Source of the DNA: Vicia villosa
Taxonomy: Eukaryota > Streptophyta > Magnoliopsida > Fabales > Fabaceae
DNA length: 64,000 bases
NCBI RefSeq assembly: GCF_029867415.1
Contig: NC_081183.1
Location: 194,215,563-194,279,562, forward strand
Reading direction: 5' to 3'
Part shown: positions 35,714 through 47,573 of the stretch, one piece after another
Position numbering within the stretch: position 1 is the first letter of the stretch
Layout of the letters: each line of letters opens with the position of its first letter
Notes under the pieces: model-generated
Told to the model about the DNA's origin: nothing
The model's input: only the letters and a program-made list of their open reading frames with translations
The model's database searches: none
Program-made: the position numbers and the translations under genes

Positions 35714-36034
35714 ATGGGTAAGAAACCTCAAAAAACAAAGGAAGTTTGGGCAGCAATAGCTGAAGCATCAACAACAATAGATGAACAACAACAACAACCT
35801 CAAACTAGTCGAAAAAGAGGTAGACCTCGTAAGATTGTTGTGAAAATGGAAACTTCAGAGGAACAAAGAGAAGCAGATTCAATGGAAAAAGAAGAGAAGA
35901 ATGAAGAAACAAAAGGTTCATCAGAAACATGCATGGTTAAAAAAGATGATGAGATTGAAGTTCCAAAAGGTGTGGTTTCTTGTAGAAGCAGCAGAGCTAG
36001 GCGTAAAAGCAAACCTACAAAGAGTAGTCACTAA
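35714..36034 (+). CDS. Small AT-hook protein, 106 aa
   Basis: A single-exon frame starting MGKKPQKTKEVWAAIAEAST. An AT-hook core RGRPRK at residues 35-40 (within SRKRGRPRKI) would bind the minor groove of AT-rich DNA. The middle is acidic, rich in glutamate and lysine, with a QQQQ run. The C-terminus is basic and serine-rich (SRARRKSKPTKSSH), like a second weak DNA contact or nuclear signal. The N-terminal block WAAIAEAS is shared, as I recall, with other small plant AT-hook proteins. A GA-rich 5' leader (35553-35583) and a TATA-like run near 35525 precede it. A nuclear, chromatin-associated role is inferred. Targets are unknown. Confidence 0.8.
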   Translation: MGKKPQKTKEVWAAIAEASTTIDEQQQQPQTSRKRGRPRKIVVKMETSEEQREADSMEKEEKNEETKGSSETCMVKKDDEIEVPKGVVSCRSSRARRKSKPTKSSH

Positions 36035-38833
36035 ATTTATTTTTTATATTTTATAATTTATCATTATTATTCGTTTTTTCTTCCATCAACAAATTATTGG
36101 TTACTTGGTTTGTATGTTTTAGAAGGATTTATATTTAAACTCATATTATTATTATTTTTGTTATTAGTTTCAAAAGAAACTCTTTCTCTTCAAGTTTTTT
36201 AGCTTTTTTTGGTGTTTAATGATTCGGTTTCTTATCTAATCTTTATTGGTTAAAACCATGTATATTGTTGTGATTTATGATTGTATGAGTTCAATTTAAT
36301 AATTGATTGTTTGTAAGTATTTGGAAGGATTGAACATATACTATTATTAGGTTTGTAAGTTGTGTGCAGTATTAGTGATTGAAACTATGCTTCTGCTTAG
36401 ATATTTTCTACCATTATCTGTGATTAGATTGCAACAATTGCATACTGTCTCTTTTGATATACATCAAGTATCAAGTATGCATATTTATCTTTTTAGTTAT
36501 TATTATTATTATTATTAAGACAAAATTTATTTTTTAGATTAATCAATATTTATATTTAAAAAGGAATACTTAATAAATCTAAAATTTTTTTTTTCTTCTT
36601 ATAAATAGTAATGGAGTGATCAAATATATGATATATTCCTTCAATCAGTTATTAGTTTGAAATATGTATTACTTCTACTTCTTTATTTAGGGTTCAATAT
36701 TGTGTGTGAGAGATGAATGATTTTAGAAAATATTCAGAGGGAAAATTTAGAATTTGCATTTACTCGGAGTGGCATCGTTGAGATTATCTTAAAGCCTGAC
36801 ATTGCTAGTTTATGCTCATTTTTATTTTATCATTGTTTTTTACCAAACCTACGATGTTTCAATTTATTTATATCTTAGAGATGAAATTTTAATTATTAAG
36901 CTATTAAACAAATAAAAACTTTAGAAGACTAATTTTTTTTTTGAAAATAAATAAACGACTATTTCGTTAACAAACTTTAACATAAAGAACAATGTGATGG
37001 ATTTGATTTGAAAGGGAATATTAATATTATGACATGATGAATAAGTATGAGTAGTGGGAAAATTGGAAGAAGAAAACAACAAAATGACAGTGAGATGATC
37101 CAAACATGTAAGAATTACGCGTGTGAGATGCCATAAGAGTTCATTTGGTTCTCAGTTAACAGAGAATGAGTCACAACCCAGTAACTCACATTATATATAA
37201 AATACAATTTATGATAGGAGTGTACCAAAGTACGAACTCACTATGAATTCAAACATGAACTCAGTACCAATGCACTTTGTACACTTATACTCATCTACAA
37301 TATTAATAAACACTAAGAAAAATTATAAGTGGCAAAATTAGGTACTATAAGGAAAAAAATAAACATCTTTTCACTTACAAAAAGGCTTCATCTCTTCCCG
37401 TATTCGAGAATGAATTTTGGTTAAATTATTTTCCATTTTTCGGTAGAAGATAGAAAGATGAAGGTGAAATACTAATATACTATCAATCGAGTATATCTTA
37501 TTTTAAATTTTTTATAATTTAACAAATTGCTTAATTTAAATGTGCTGCCCGCAGTATATTATATTAGCAGTGTCATACAATTAGTTTTCTTATTATTACT
37601 TTTTATCTTATATATTTGCAAGTGTATAGTGGTGTTTTATGCTTGCTTGGCATAGTCAAGCTTGCGTAACTTAAAAATGGTGCTCCTAAGGGGAAAGAAT
37701 ATTATATTTCCTCCACGGAGACTCCTTCTGTCGTCTTCTATATTGTTTTCTTCATGTCATATTGGTACCAAATGAATCAAATACTGCTCGGTTCTAGTGT
37801 TGAACCCAGAAATAAAGACATGTCCTTGGTTAAATATATCCATGAAAAATGGGTTTAAAATTGATAGGGACTACTCAGAAAAAATTGCCACAACATACTG
37901 CTGCTGCGTCAAAGCATGCTCAAGGAAAAATGGAAATCGGGCTTCGAAGTCTTACACTTGTATTCAAGGGTACGATCACTGATAATCCTTCCTAGATCAA
38001 GTTCAATGCATATGCAGAGTGGGTGATGCAACATGGAGATAAAAAACACATTAGATAACATTATTTTAACTTAAATAAGATATATTCAAGGTGGAATTTA
38101 ACATAAAAATATACTACCACTTTCATCTTTAAAAGATTGGGATTTGTCATTGTAATAACTAAAATACAAATGACATCAATTTAGACACTTTCCAATAATA
38201 AGAAATATCAATTTACTATTTTGAATTTTGAATGTCATGGATTTTGTTTAATAGTGTGTTTTGATATAACATTATATGAATGATTGAGGGAATAGGTTGC
38301 TGTCAATTTGTTGATGATATCAACACCTTTAAAGGACTAAAATAAATACTTTTAACTAACAAATAATGAAGCTGTGGAGACTTGGGTAAAGTCAATCAAA
38401 ATTAATAATAAGCAAGAAAAAAGGAGCGAGTGCAAATATTGTCATGAGATTTATAAATTTTATTTTTTTGCATTTAGATTACAGCTTTAACTTCCTTTCT
38501 TCAAAGCCAACATCAACACTATGCCATTGTATCTATTATTGCAACGAAAATGCTTGATATTATTTCAATCTCGATTTCAAAAACAAACAGCTGGAAGACA
38601 AATCTCTATATGTTCTGCAACTACAACAATTAATTAAAACTAAACAAAATTCTCTCCTCAATTGCCTTGAATTGGGAAAATATTACGACTTTAATACACT
38701 GGAATGGTTTAACCTATGTCTAAATCATTCTATTACAAAACTGTCCTATTGAAATATGTTTTATAACCTATTGAGTTACACACTGGATGAAATAAGGGGA
38801 AATGGATGCTGGCTGCTCATGGCTCCTAAACTT
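36035..38833. other. Intergenic region between the AT-hook and TYW1 genes
   Basis: AT-rich, with a (TTA)n run near 36498-36522. A 61-codon frame at 37797-37982 has several cysteines (TYCCCVKAC) but no family I recognise and no convincing gene context. The TYW1 3' UTR should occupy the right end. Confidence 0.4.
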
Positions 38834-41800
38834 CTAACCTGATTCTTTGCGGGTTGACTTGTGATGTCTCTCTTTCCTATATCTTAATTGTGCTGGATCA
38901 AATCCACCTTCCTCAGCTCCATAGACGGCCCAGGATGGTGTGGCAGCCATATAATCTTTGCTATCAAAAGTACTTCCAGAAGCCACCTGATTTAAATTGA
39001 TGATAAATTTTATAACCAAAAAAATCATCCCAATTCAATTCAAAAAAACAGGTCAGAAATACTCACCAGATCGTGAAATTTCTCATAGTCTATCCATGTA
39101 TACCACTGGCCATCAATTTTGAACTTCTTAGTTTTTGCTAAGAGGACGCAACACGAGTGAACATGCTCGCATGCAACTTCATACTCCCCTTGGCTTTTCA
39201 GAGCCAGTGCCTCTGAGAAAGCTCTCACGTCGGCGTGCCAAGGGACATTCTCCATTGTCAATTTTGATGTAGCAGTCCTGTGAAGAGTTCATTATCATTC
39301 AAAAATGGTTCTTCAGACAAAAGTTAGCTGGACTAAGGGGGGTAGTGATAAAGAGAGAAGAGGAAGAGCCTTACGAGCCACAATATGTAACACCCTTGAT
39401 TTCAATGAAGTCGGGTTCTCCTAAACTAAAGAGATTATAGTAAGCATCAACTTCTTCAGCATTCCATCCTTTCACAAGGGTCAGGCGGTACACAGTACGC
39501 TGATGTTTTTCCTTCAGAGAAGTCAAGGAATCCTGACACATAGTTATCAAAATACAAGGTGATCAAGGGGACACAGTATCATCAAACTTTCAAAAAAAAT
39601 CCTGGAGATTGTAAATGCTATGTTAGCAGTCACCCCTGTTTTAGATGGCAATCATGCAGTAAAAAGAACCCATGATATATTAACTCTAGGACACCAACAA
39701 AAGGTATTTCTCCTAAGTTGCTCCTTAGAGTAGTTACAACTCTTACATCATGAATTCGTGATGTTAATTCATGATGTAAATGTAATTCTACATTTCTAAA
39801 TTTTCACTGAGCATGAAAAGACACTCACGATAAATCTTTCCCAAAAATCTCCAAAGAGTGGTCTGTCGATTGCCTTAAGAGAGTCCTTAGTTCCAGCATC
39901 AACACTGACATATAACTGCAAACAGCAAACAAGAATATTAAGTTTGGATTGCTTATCCGACATGTTTTCAATTATGAAACTCTGAAAACCCCAACCTGGG
40001 TGATAGGCCTCAGCGCTTTAATTTTCTCTGGAAATTGTGCATTTGTAACTAGAAAAGTGGAAATTCTCCTTTTGTGCAACTCATCCACAAGTGTATTTAT
40101 CTCTGGATACATAATAGGTTCCCCAACAAGAGATAATGCACAATGCCTTGGCGTGAAGCCTTCATTTAATCGCTCCAAGGTGACTCCTGCAGAAAGAGTT
40201 ATGAATCAATTTTGAAACTAATTGCATGCAGAAGGTTGGGTAGTTCTGAAACTAATCCTCACAGTATCAGTCAAAATGGATACATGGCAGGGTTCTAGAG
40301 TCTGACTTTATTTATTTGTTTATAAAATTACATACAACATAACAGTATGGAAATCAATAGTTCGAAATAGGTCATGCCATCACACAAATTCAAAGGCAAT
40401 AGGAAGTGCCGTGTGCATTGAAAACAGTGTTCAATTGTTCATAGAGCAATGACAAGTTAAGACTCTGGAATGCTTAAAGTTTTATTAGTGATATGCTTAA
40501 ATGGAAAAGAGTCAAACTTGAGAATCTACGTTTAGTACTGTGTGCATCGTGACAGGCCATGTCAGGCACCAGATAAGACCAAACCATATTTCAGCACATC
40601 AGAGTTGGGTTCATTCACCTCATTGGCCTGTTGGATTCATTTCAAACTAGAAAAGATGAACTTGATCGCGTTTTCTAGTTCATGAATTCATTTATGCAGG
40701 GAACTATGTAAATGTGACTTGATATAATATCGTCCACCTCCTTTGATTGGTTCCATTTGGGATATTAGATGCATCTATGTTGTAGAGTGGCTACACAATT
40801 GAGATTTTTTTTGGGTTTCAAAAAACATAAAACCACTTACATTTTAAGCATGTGGTGGTGAAAATAACCAGTATGAAAATGAACTATCCTCAAATTCATG
40901 ACTATATAAGAATATATAGAAGTCTATGCAAATCTACTCAAGTAACGAAGAAAACGTAAATATTTAGGGACAGAAGTAGTAGAATGAAATCAAATAAAGG
41001 TTACACAGCAACCTCATACTAGAACAAAAAACATATAAGAGAATATTGAAGTGAAAGATTTTACTCTCCCTTCTTTTTTCCTCAAACTCCTCCACTCAAA
41101 CGTATCCCGTAGTGCATAATGCAGTGGTGACTGAACTGAATGCATGTTATAATTGAGAGCGACTCTAGCTAATTTACTATTAAACAGTGTTGTTGAATGT
41201 CGACCATGGCGGATGGCAAGATTTCAACATACAGGCTTAGAAAAGCAACAGCCTGACAGCTTTTGCATGACGGACACCATGAAGGTAACGGACGTGGCGG
41301 CAGGAAAAGCATATTTTTGTCATAAATTACAGGTGAAATGTTAGCGCTGACCCGATCACAAACCCAGAATGGGTTAAAATAATAAGCCCTAAAAATTGGA
41401 TAATTTACCAATTTTCCATCTCCTCAACAAGCTTCTCCTTCTACTCTCTACCTGTTCTCTTCTTCTAATGCATACGACCACCACCCTACTGTGTGCTACA
41501 ACAATCGCACCACCAATTGCAAAGACCACCAAGCTCTCTCTTCTCTACTAAGATGCGCCAAGCTCTCTCTTCTCTACCGAGACGCACCTAAATCTCTCTT
41601 CTCTCTGTTATCTATTTTTCTTATGCTAATATATAAATATTTTGCTTCTTTTTCTTGTATTTATTTGGTTATTTCTATTCTTCATTTTCTGATCTATTTT
41701 TTCCTCTGATATTTCATTCTTTATTTGCTCTGTTTAAACTTCTTTTTTTCTGCTATTTAAATTATATTAAATCTGTTTTTAATTGTTTATTTTAGACACC

Positions 41801-41874
41801 CAGTTTTAAAATTATCTTAATTTGATTTTTATATCTGATTAATAATTAGTGTTTTGTTTATATCCGCTGTTTTC

Positions 41875-41921
<47 letters not shown>

Positions 41922-44024
41922 TTATATACTAGTATATGTAAGTAATCAGCCATCTGCTATATGTTTATGGCAGATTTTTGGTTTACTTCCATAAACCGCC
42001 ATCCACCATCAATAACACTGCTATTAACCTATGTAAGTCCATTGACCTGTCAATAAATGGTGTCATAGTTTTGAAATGATTAAAACATAGAAAACAAAAA
42101 TTTACCAGGAACTCCTTTCATTTGTTTAATCATATTTGTATGCTGCTCTATTGCGGAATTTACGATCTCTAATGGATCATCCATCTCCCACTGCCAACTT
42201 TTAGCTACTGGATTTGTGTGATGCCTCCAGCAGAAAACACATTTATTTGCACATGCCAAGCTAGGGGTTGCCTCCATGCACCTGTTTCACTCATACAAAA
42301 GTGTAAACGGTGAATATGACAGCTGAAGTATTATTGCCAATATACAGAAGAGTAATTTGCATTTAACAGCGGTCAAAACCCATGATCAGGATCAAAAGCT
42401 AACATTATATGCAACGGAAAGTATAACTCCATAACAATTAACTTCTGAAGCCATGTCAAATACCGGCTCAAAGTTACTTTCAAATAGAGATACACCATCT
42501 TTCTTTTCTCTTCCTGATTACTTTAGAAACTTCTATTTATTCAAATTTAAGTTCAATCCACCAACAATTAAAAAGTTTCACATCATCAATGAATCGTATA
42601 TCCACAAACTAACAAGCTCCTTTTTAATTTAAGATTAGATTTCAGTTGGCATAAATAAGGAAATGAATTACACGATGAGTGACATATGATAATAGAGTTA
42701 TCATCTAGCATGACACATGAACAAAGCCCGGACTACCAAAAAAAAACCTAACCAAACACAAACTTAAGAAAGTGACAAAGAAGCCAAGTAACCATTACCT
42801 GTGACTCTCAATTCCATAAAATGAATGCTTGTAGCAACCACCTCTACCTCGAAGTTGTGACTTGGTCCATCTACAAATCTTGACACCACTATGTGAACCA
42901 ATAATCTTATACCCCTGCAAACTCATAATATTTTTACAAAATCATATTCATATCTTATCTTTACCAAATTCAATTGCGAACACTAAATCAGCTTAAACCA
43001 TAAACCCTAAATCATATCTTATTTCTTGCAAACTCATAATACTTTAACAGAATCATATCCATATCTTATCTAACAAAATTAAATAGAGAACAAGCAGCCA
43101 CTAAGGCACTAACTATGCAATTGAAAAAATTGGAATCAAATCCAAGGTAAATATGAATTACACAAAGTACAATACCTGCTTCACCAAATTTGCTCTAATC
43201 ACAGGAGTCACCATTTCCTTCTTGCCATTCAACTTCCCATTACTCTCCTTCACTGTCGTCACCGACTTCCTCGAAGGAGCTTTACCAGCAATGTCTTCAA
43301 GATCAACAATCTCCGACTCCGCCTCCTCCTCCTCATCAGACTCCTCTTCATCAGAACTCAAAACACCACACTCGGCGTCATCCCCGTTCTCCAAATCACC
43401 AACAACAACACCATCACCCTCCCCTTTCAACAATCCAACCACCTTCCCACACCACTGATCAAAAACCCCATCCACATCACCACCATCAACATCCCCTTCC
43501 CACAACGGAATCAACTCAGCAGCCCCCAGCGCTTTCATCCGTTTACCGATATCCTTACCAACCGCGTTGAAGTTTTCTCCATAAGCTCCACTACCAACAC
43601 CAAAAACCGCAAACCTACACTTCGAAAGCAGCAAAGAACCAACTCGAAAGTCTTCAGAACTCTCCGCGAGCCAATCGGCGAAGAATCTGTAAGCAGACGA
43701 CGGTTTTCCGTCTTCCCAGGTGGAAGCAACGATGAGAATGAGCGTTTCTTTGGGAAGATCTTCAGGCTCGTAGTTTCTGCCATCGATAAGGTCAACAACG
43801 ACGTCGTTTAGAGTGAGGAAACGATGGAGACGGTTAGCGAGGGTTTTGGAAGTTCCAGTTTCGGAAAGGAAGAGAATCTTAGGGTTAGGGTTAGGATTAG
43901 GGTTTAGGGTTAGTGTTGTTAATTTGAGGTTTCTTAAGCGGCGAGATTTATAGAAGCAATAGAAGGTTGTGGCGGATAAGAGAGCGAGGAGTGTGAGATG
44001 AGCATGGACTGAAGAGAAAGACAT
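38834..44024 (-). CDS. TYW1: tRNA 4-demethylwyosine synthase (TYW1), 8 exons, 646 aa
   Basis: Exons on the minus strand: 44024-43176, 42914-42799, 42281-42106, 40186-39996, 39915-39829, 39532-39375, 39277-39067 and 38986-38834. All junctions keep frame. TYW1 converts N1-methylguanosine-37 of tRNA-Phe to 4-demethylwyosine using SAM, flavin and pyruvate. The N-terminus has a hydrophobic segment (residues 8-27), then a flavodoxin domain with the FMN loop [10 protein letters not shown] (about 54-63) and an acidic linker. The radical-SAM motif CX3CX2C is C332, C336 and C339 (CANKCVFC). C297, C310 and C323, spaced 13 and 13, match the second 4Fe-4S cluster known in archaeal TYW1. Later blocks [34 protein letters not shown] and [11 protein letters not shown] are typical. 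The length fits plant TYW1. Intron 3 (1.9 kb) holds a transposon. Confidence 0.96.
41184..42018. mobile_element. Mutator-like MITE in TYW1 intron 3
   Basis: Left ACAGTGTTGTTGAATGTCGA with GGCGGATGGC is mirrored on the right by GCCATCCACCATCAATAACA. Flanks TACTATTAA (41175-41183) and TGCTATTAA (42019-42027) could be a 9-bp target duplication with one mismatch. Long inverted ends and a 9-bp duplication point to the Mutator superfamily. The borders are uncertain by a few bases. No transposase is seen. Confidence 0.55.
41875..41918. repeat. (TG)n microsatellite
   Basis: About 22 TG units inside the MITE in TYW1 intron 3. Confidence 0.9.
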
Positions 44025-44523
44025 GGTGGTGAATCAGAAATGGTGGAGCGGTGAAGGGTGTGACATGCGTGTGTAGTGGTGGCGAACACCGTGGGAGGGA
44101 GTTTTAAAGTTACAATAGCCGGTTCATATTCATGAACTTGATCACCAGAATGTAGTAGCGCAAGATGAATAAAAATGAAAATAAAAAATTAGATCTTTTA
44201 AATTGTTTAATTATATCAAAATTAATCTTTTATAATGTTTTTTTAAGTTTATTTGAGTTTAAAGTAAGTGAAGCTTGAAAATAATTTATTGGTAAATAAA
44301 GAGAGAGAATTTTGGTAAATAAAGAAAGAGAATTTGACTTCGAAATGGCGAAAATTAGGTCAAGAGCACATTTTTCATATTTATGTAGAATTATTTTTCT
44401 TAATTTAAGAAATTTTGGATTCATAGTTATTTTCATTGTTCCTCAGAAGTTCCTTGACATTTCCACTTCATTTTCGAAACAAATTTCGTCTTCTTCTATG
44501 GAAACTCCCCAAAACAATAGAAG
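44025..44523. other. TYW1 5' flank and intergenic sequence
   Basis: This should hold the TYW1 promoter on the minus strand. No TATA box is clear. From about 44300 the plus strand begins to resemble the leader of a LINE ORF1. Confidence 0.4.
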
Positions 44524-44853
44524 ATGTTTGCTAAAGCTGTAAACAATGTTTGCAACATATCGATGAGTCAACTTTCTAAGCCTTGTGTAAGAGGGGATAG
44601 GATAGTTATTGTTATACCTGACGAGGAATACCTTTTTGGAGTTGAATCCTGTAAGCATAATTTTCATGGGCGTGTCATTTGGCCAAAGGGATCCACACCT
44701 TTGTTTGTTTTTGCACTCAAGAAGAAACTCATGGAGCTCTGGGAATCTATAGGGATGTGCAGAATCACATCTTTAGGTGAGGGATACTTTGAGTTTGCTT
44801 TCTCTTCTTTAGAGGATGTGCGAAGAGTTTGGTCCATCAACTCTTGGAACATA
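44524..44853 (+). pseudogene. LINE ORF1-type DUF4283 fragment, cut by CACTA
   Basis: The plus-strand frame includes LFGVESCKHNFHGRVIWPKG, ALKKKLMELWESIGMCRITS and GEGYFEFAFSSLEDVRRVWS, characteristic of DUF4283, the Gag-like domain of plant LINE ORF1 proteins. The frame stays open to SINSWNI and then reads straight into the CACTA terminus at 44854. The expected zinc knuckle is missing. Confidence 0.75.
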
Positions 44854-46251
44854 CACTACAAGAAAACTCCTCCCCAGCGACATAAATTAGCGACGTGGAA
44901 GTCACGTGGGTAATTATTGTCTGTAGCGACGTGACAACCACGTCGCAACATGTTTTTAAATTTAAAATAACTTTATAAACATAAAGTAATGAGGTGTCAG
45001 ACGTTGGGTTACGTGAATAAAGTTGCGACGTGGGTTAGACGTCGCTACATTAAATGTATAAATTAAAATTAAAAAAGCTATAACGTTCACATGGGGGGAA
45101 GATTCAAATTTTAAAAAATTCAGTTGTGACGTTATAAACACGTCGCAACATTTAAAACAAAATTACAACGTTCCACTGAAATGACTAGGTGACAGCATTG
45201 ATGGCAGAGACATTAATTAAATATTACTGTTTGCTTGTTGCGACGTGTTTTGCACGTGGCAAATAGCGAGGTTCAATTAACGTCGCTGCATTGTGTATTA
45301 ATGAAGGCAATTCACTTCACTCCACCACACCTTCGTTTCAGAAAGAACATTTTCTCCGAAAACCATTTTTCGTTTCAGACCAAGCTTCCTCTCCCAAAAC
45401 CAGAAATTCAAACCTTCTCTCCCAAAATCCAACTGCAATACTAAGTCAATCCAAATATTTTTCTTAAGGTAATTAAGGTTGCATCAGTATTATCTTATAA
45501 TTTCATTATATATTCTGTTTTTAATTTTTGATTTTTTTTTTTGTATAGATTTAGTAGATTGAAGAAGGTGGAATAGATTGAAGAAGGAGGAGTAGATTGA
45601 AGAAGAGGTAAGTAAATAAAATAGATTTTTAATGTGATTTATAATGATTTTTGGTATAGATTTATGGTATAGATTTTTGGTATAGATTTATAATGTGATT
45701 TTTTTTAATAGATTTATTTAGATATTTTTAATAGGTTTTTGTTTTTTTGTATAGATTAATAGATTTATTAGGTTATTTTTAATTAGGTTATTTTATAAAT
45801 ATAACGAAATTATAAATTTAATAATTATTTATAAAATCTTAAAAAATAAAACAGAATATAGTAAATAAAATAAAATAAAAACGGAAATTAAATATATTTT
45901 TTATTAATATTTTTAAAACTATTAGAAAAAAATTGATATATTAAAACTATTATTAAAATTAATATATATTTTTATTATTATTAAAACGAATTTTTTGTTT
46001 AATATTTTACTATATATAAAATAGATTATTATAAATATTAATATAATTTTAAAAAGAATATAATAGTTATATATATTATAAAGTTTTCATTTTTAAGAAT
46101 ATAATATAGATATATATTATAAAGTTGTCACTTTAAAAAATAGATTATTATAACTTAAACAAATTTTATATATTCAAAACTAATATAATGGTTATATATT
46201 ATAAAGTTTTCATTTTTAATTTTTATTATATATATTATTTATTATAATGAG
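44854..46251. mobile_element. CACTA element, left terminus only
   Basis: Begins CACTACAAGAAAACTCC, preceded by ATA (a possible 3-bp target site). Subterminal words GCGACGTG, CACGTCGC and ACGTCGCTAC recur over about 430 bp. A CT-rich leader-like stretch at 45330-45430 is followed by very AT-rich sequence. No right terminus is found in the window; it may lie beyond the gypsy insertion or be lost. The right limit given is the start of the gypsy element and is approximate. Confidence 0.7.
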
Positions 46252-46358
46252 TGTTCTGGACTGGGCCAAGGTTAGGCCCAACATAGTTTCGGCCCAGTAA
46301 ACCTCAGAGGCCCAGGTTCCTCCGTGGCCCACCTCTGTGTCTAGGGTGCCCACCTTAG

Positions 46359-47573
46359 ACATGCTCGGCAAGGCCGTTTCCACGGACCACACGGCGCCCG
46401 GCAGGACTGCTCCCCGCGGGCCAGTCAACGCCCGGCACGAGCACTCCCCGCGAGCACCCTCGTTGCCGAGGACCCTGCTCCTCGCAGGGCTCCTTCATAC
46501 CCGAGGGACACGTTCAGAACGGGGAAGACGAGCAGGCCCGAACCCACAATGGCCCAGAACATCCCCAACATGAGAATGAGACTGACGCCAGGGACGGGCA
46601 TGCTGCCTCCTCATTCACCCACACCTCCGACTGGCGGAGAACCCGTCACAAAGAAGAGGAAGGGCAACTCAACATTCCCGAGGATGCTGACCCCATCACC
46701 GTCCGTCTGCTCAAAGAACTACAAAAGACGAACAGTCTCCTCCGAATTCAGGACGACCGCATCCACGAGCTGGAAAGGAAGCGACGACACCGCTCCCCTC
46801 CGCGGAGACACTATCGGTCGCGCTCCTACTCTTCCTCGCGCTCGCCACCGAGGAGACACCGTCGGCGTTCCCCATCTTCTTCACGCTCTCCGCCTAGAAA
46901 GTATCACCGCCGGAGATCACATTCCCGCTCTCCGCCAAGAAAGAGCAGGAAGAATCAGAGACCAGAAGTCACTGAAGCAAGAAGCCTCTCCCCTGAACAG
47001 GATCACCGAGGCCCTTCCAAAGCTGTGCTGAAACCCCGCGAACGTCCCCCTCCCCGGGACAACCGCGCTAGCCCAGACAATGTCCAGAGAAAGCCCCGGC
47101 GAGGCAAACACTCAACCTCCCCGGGACCAAGTGACGAAGAGGACTTCCGCAGCCCTCTGTCCGAAAATATCCGGAGAGCCCGTCTCCCTCGGGGGATGGA
47201 GAAACCACCAGTGTTGGACCAATACGACGGAACCACTGACCCTTACGACCATATTCGGAGCATCGAAGCTGTCATGGACTATCACGTCGTCAAGGGCTCT
47301 ATCAAATGCCGCATCTTCCCGACCACCCTCAGGAAAGGAGCAATGACTTGGTATAGAAACCTCTGTCCCAACTCCATCCACTCCTGGACCGAGCTCAAGG
47401 AACTCTTCTTGAGCCACTTCACAGCCTCCCGTTGGCAACCAAAATCGGAAGCCAATCTCGAGGCCGTGATACAAGGACCCAACGAACCTCTTCGGGATTA
47501 CCTCGACGGGTTCAACAAGGAAGCCGTCCGAGTACAGACGGCCGACTACATGAAGAGATACCTCTTAGAATGA
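46359..47573 (+). pseudogene. Tat Gag, N-terminal coiled coil, RS-rich region and capsid domain
   Basis: The frame is open from 46359 to a TGA at 47571-47573; the true start codon is uncertain. In order: low-complexity leader; a likely coiled coil (LLKELQKTNSLLRIQDDRIH, about 46690-46785); a long arginine/serine-rich region with repeated RSPPRR/SRSPPRK units (about 46785-46960); then the retrotransposon Gag capsid-type domain (LPRGMEKPPVLDQYDGTTDP, FPTTLRKGAMTWYRNL, ELKELFLSHFTASR, LRDYLDGFNKEAV). The stop at 47571 replaces a residue before GLLPGSDF in the same frame, consistent with CGA mutated to TGA. Gag would form the particle shell that packages the element RNA. Confidence 0.85.

Noticed and set aside
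37797..37982. Cysteine-containing 61-codon frame
   Set aside because: No signal peptide, no cysteine spacing of a known small secreted family and no splice context that I can support.
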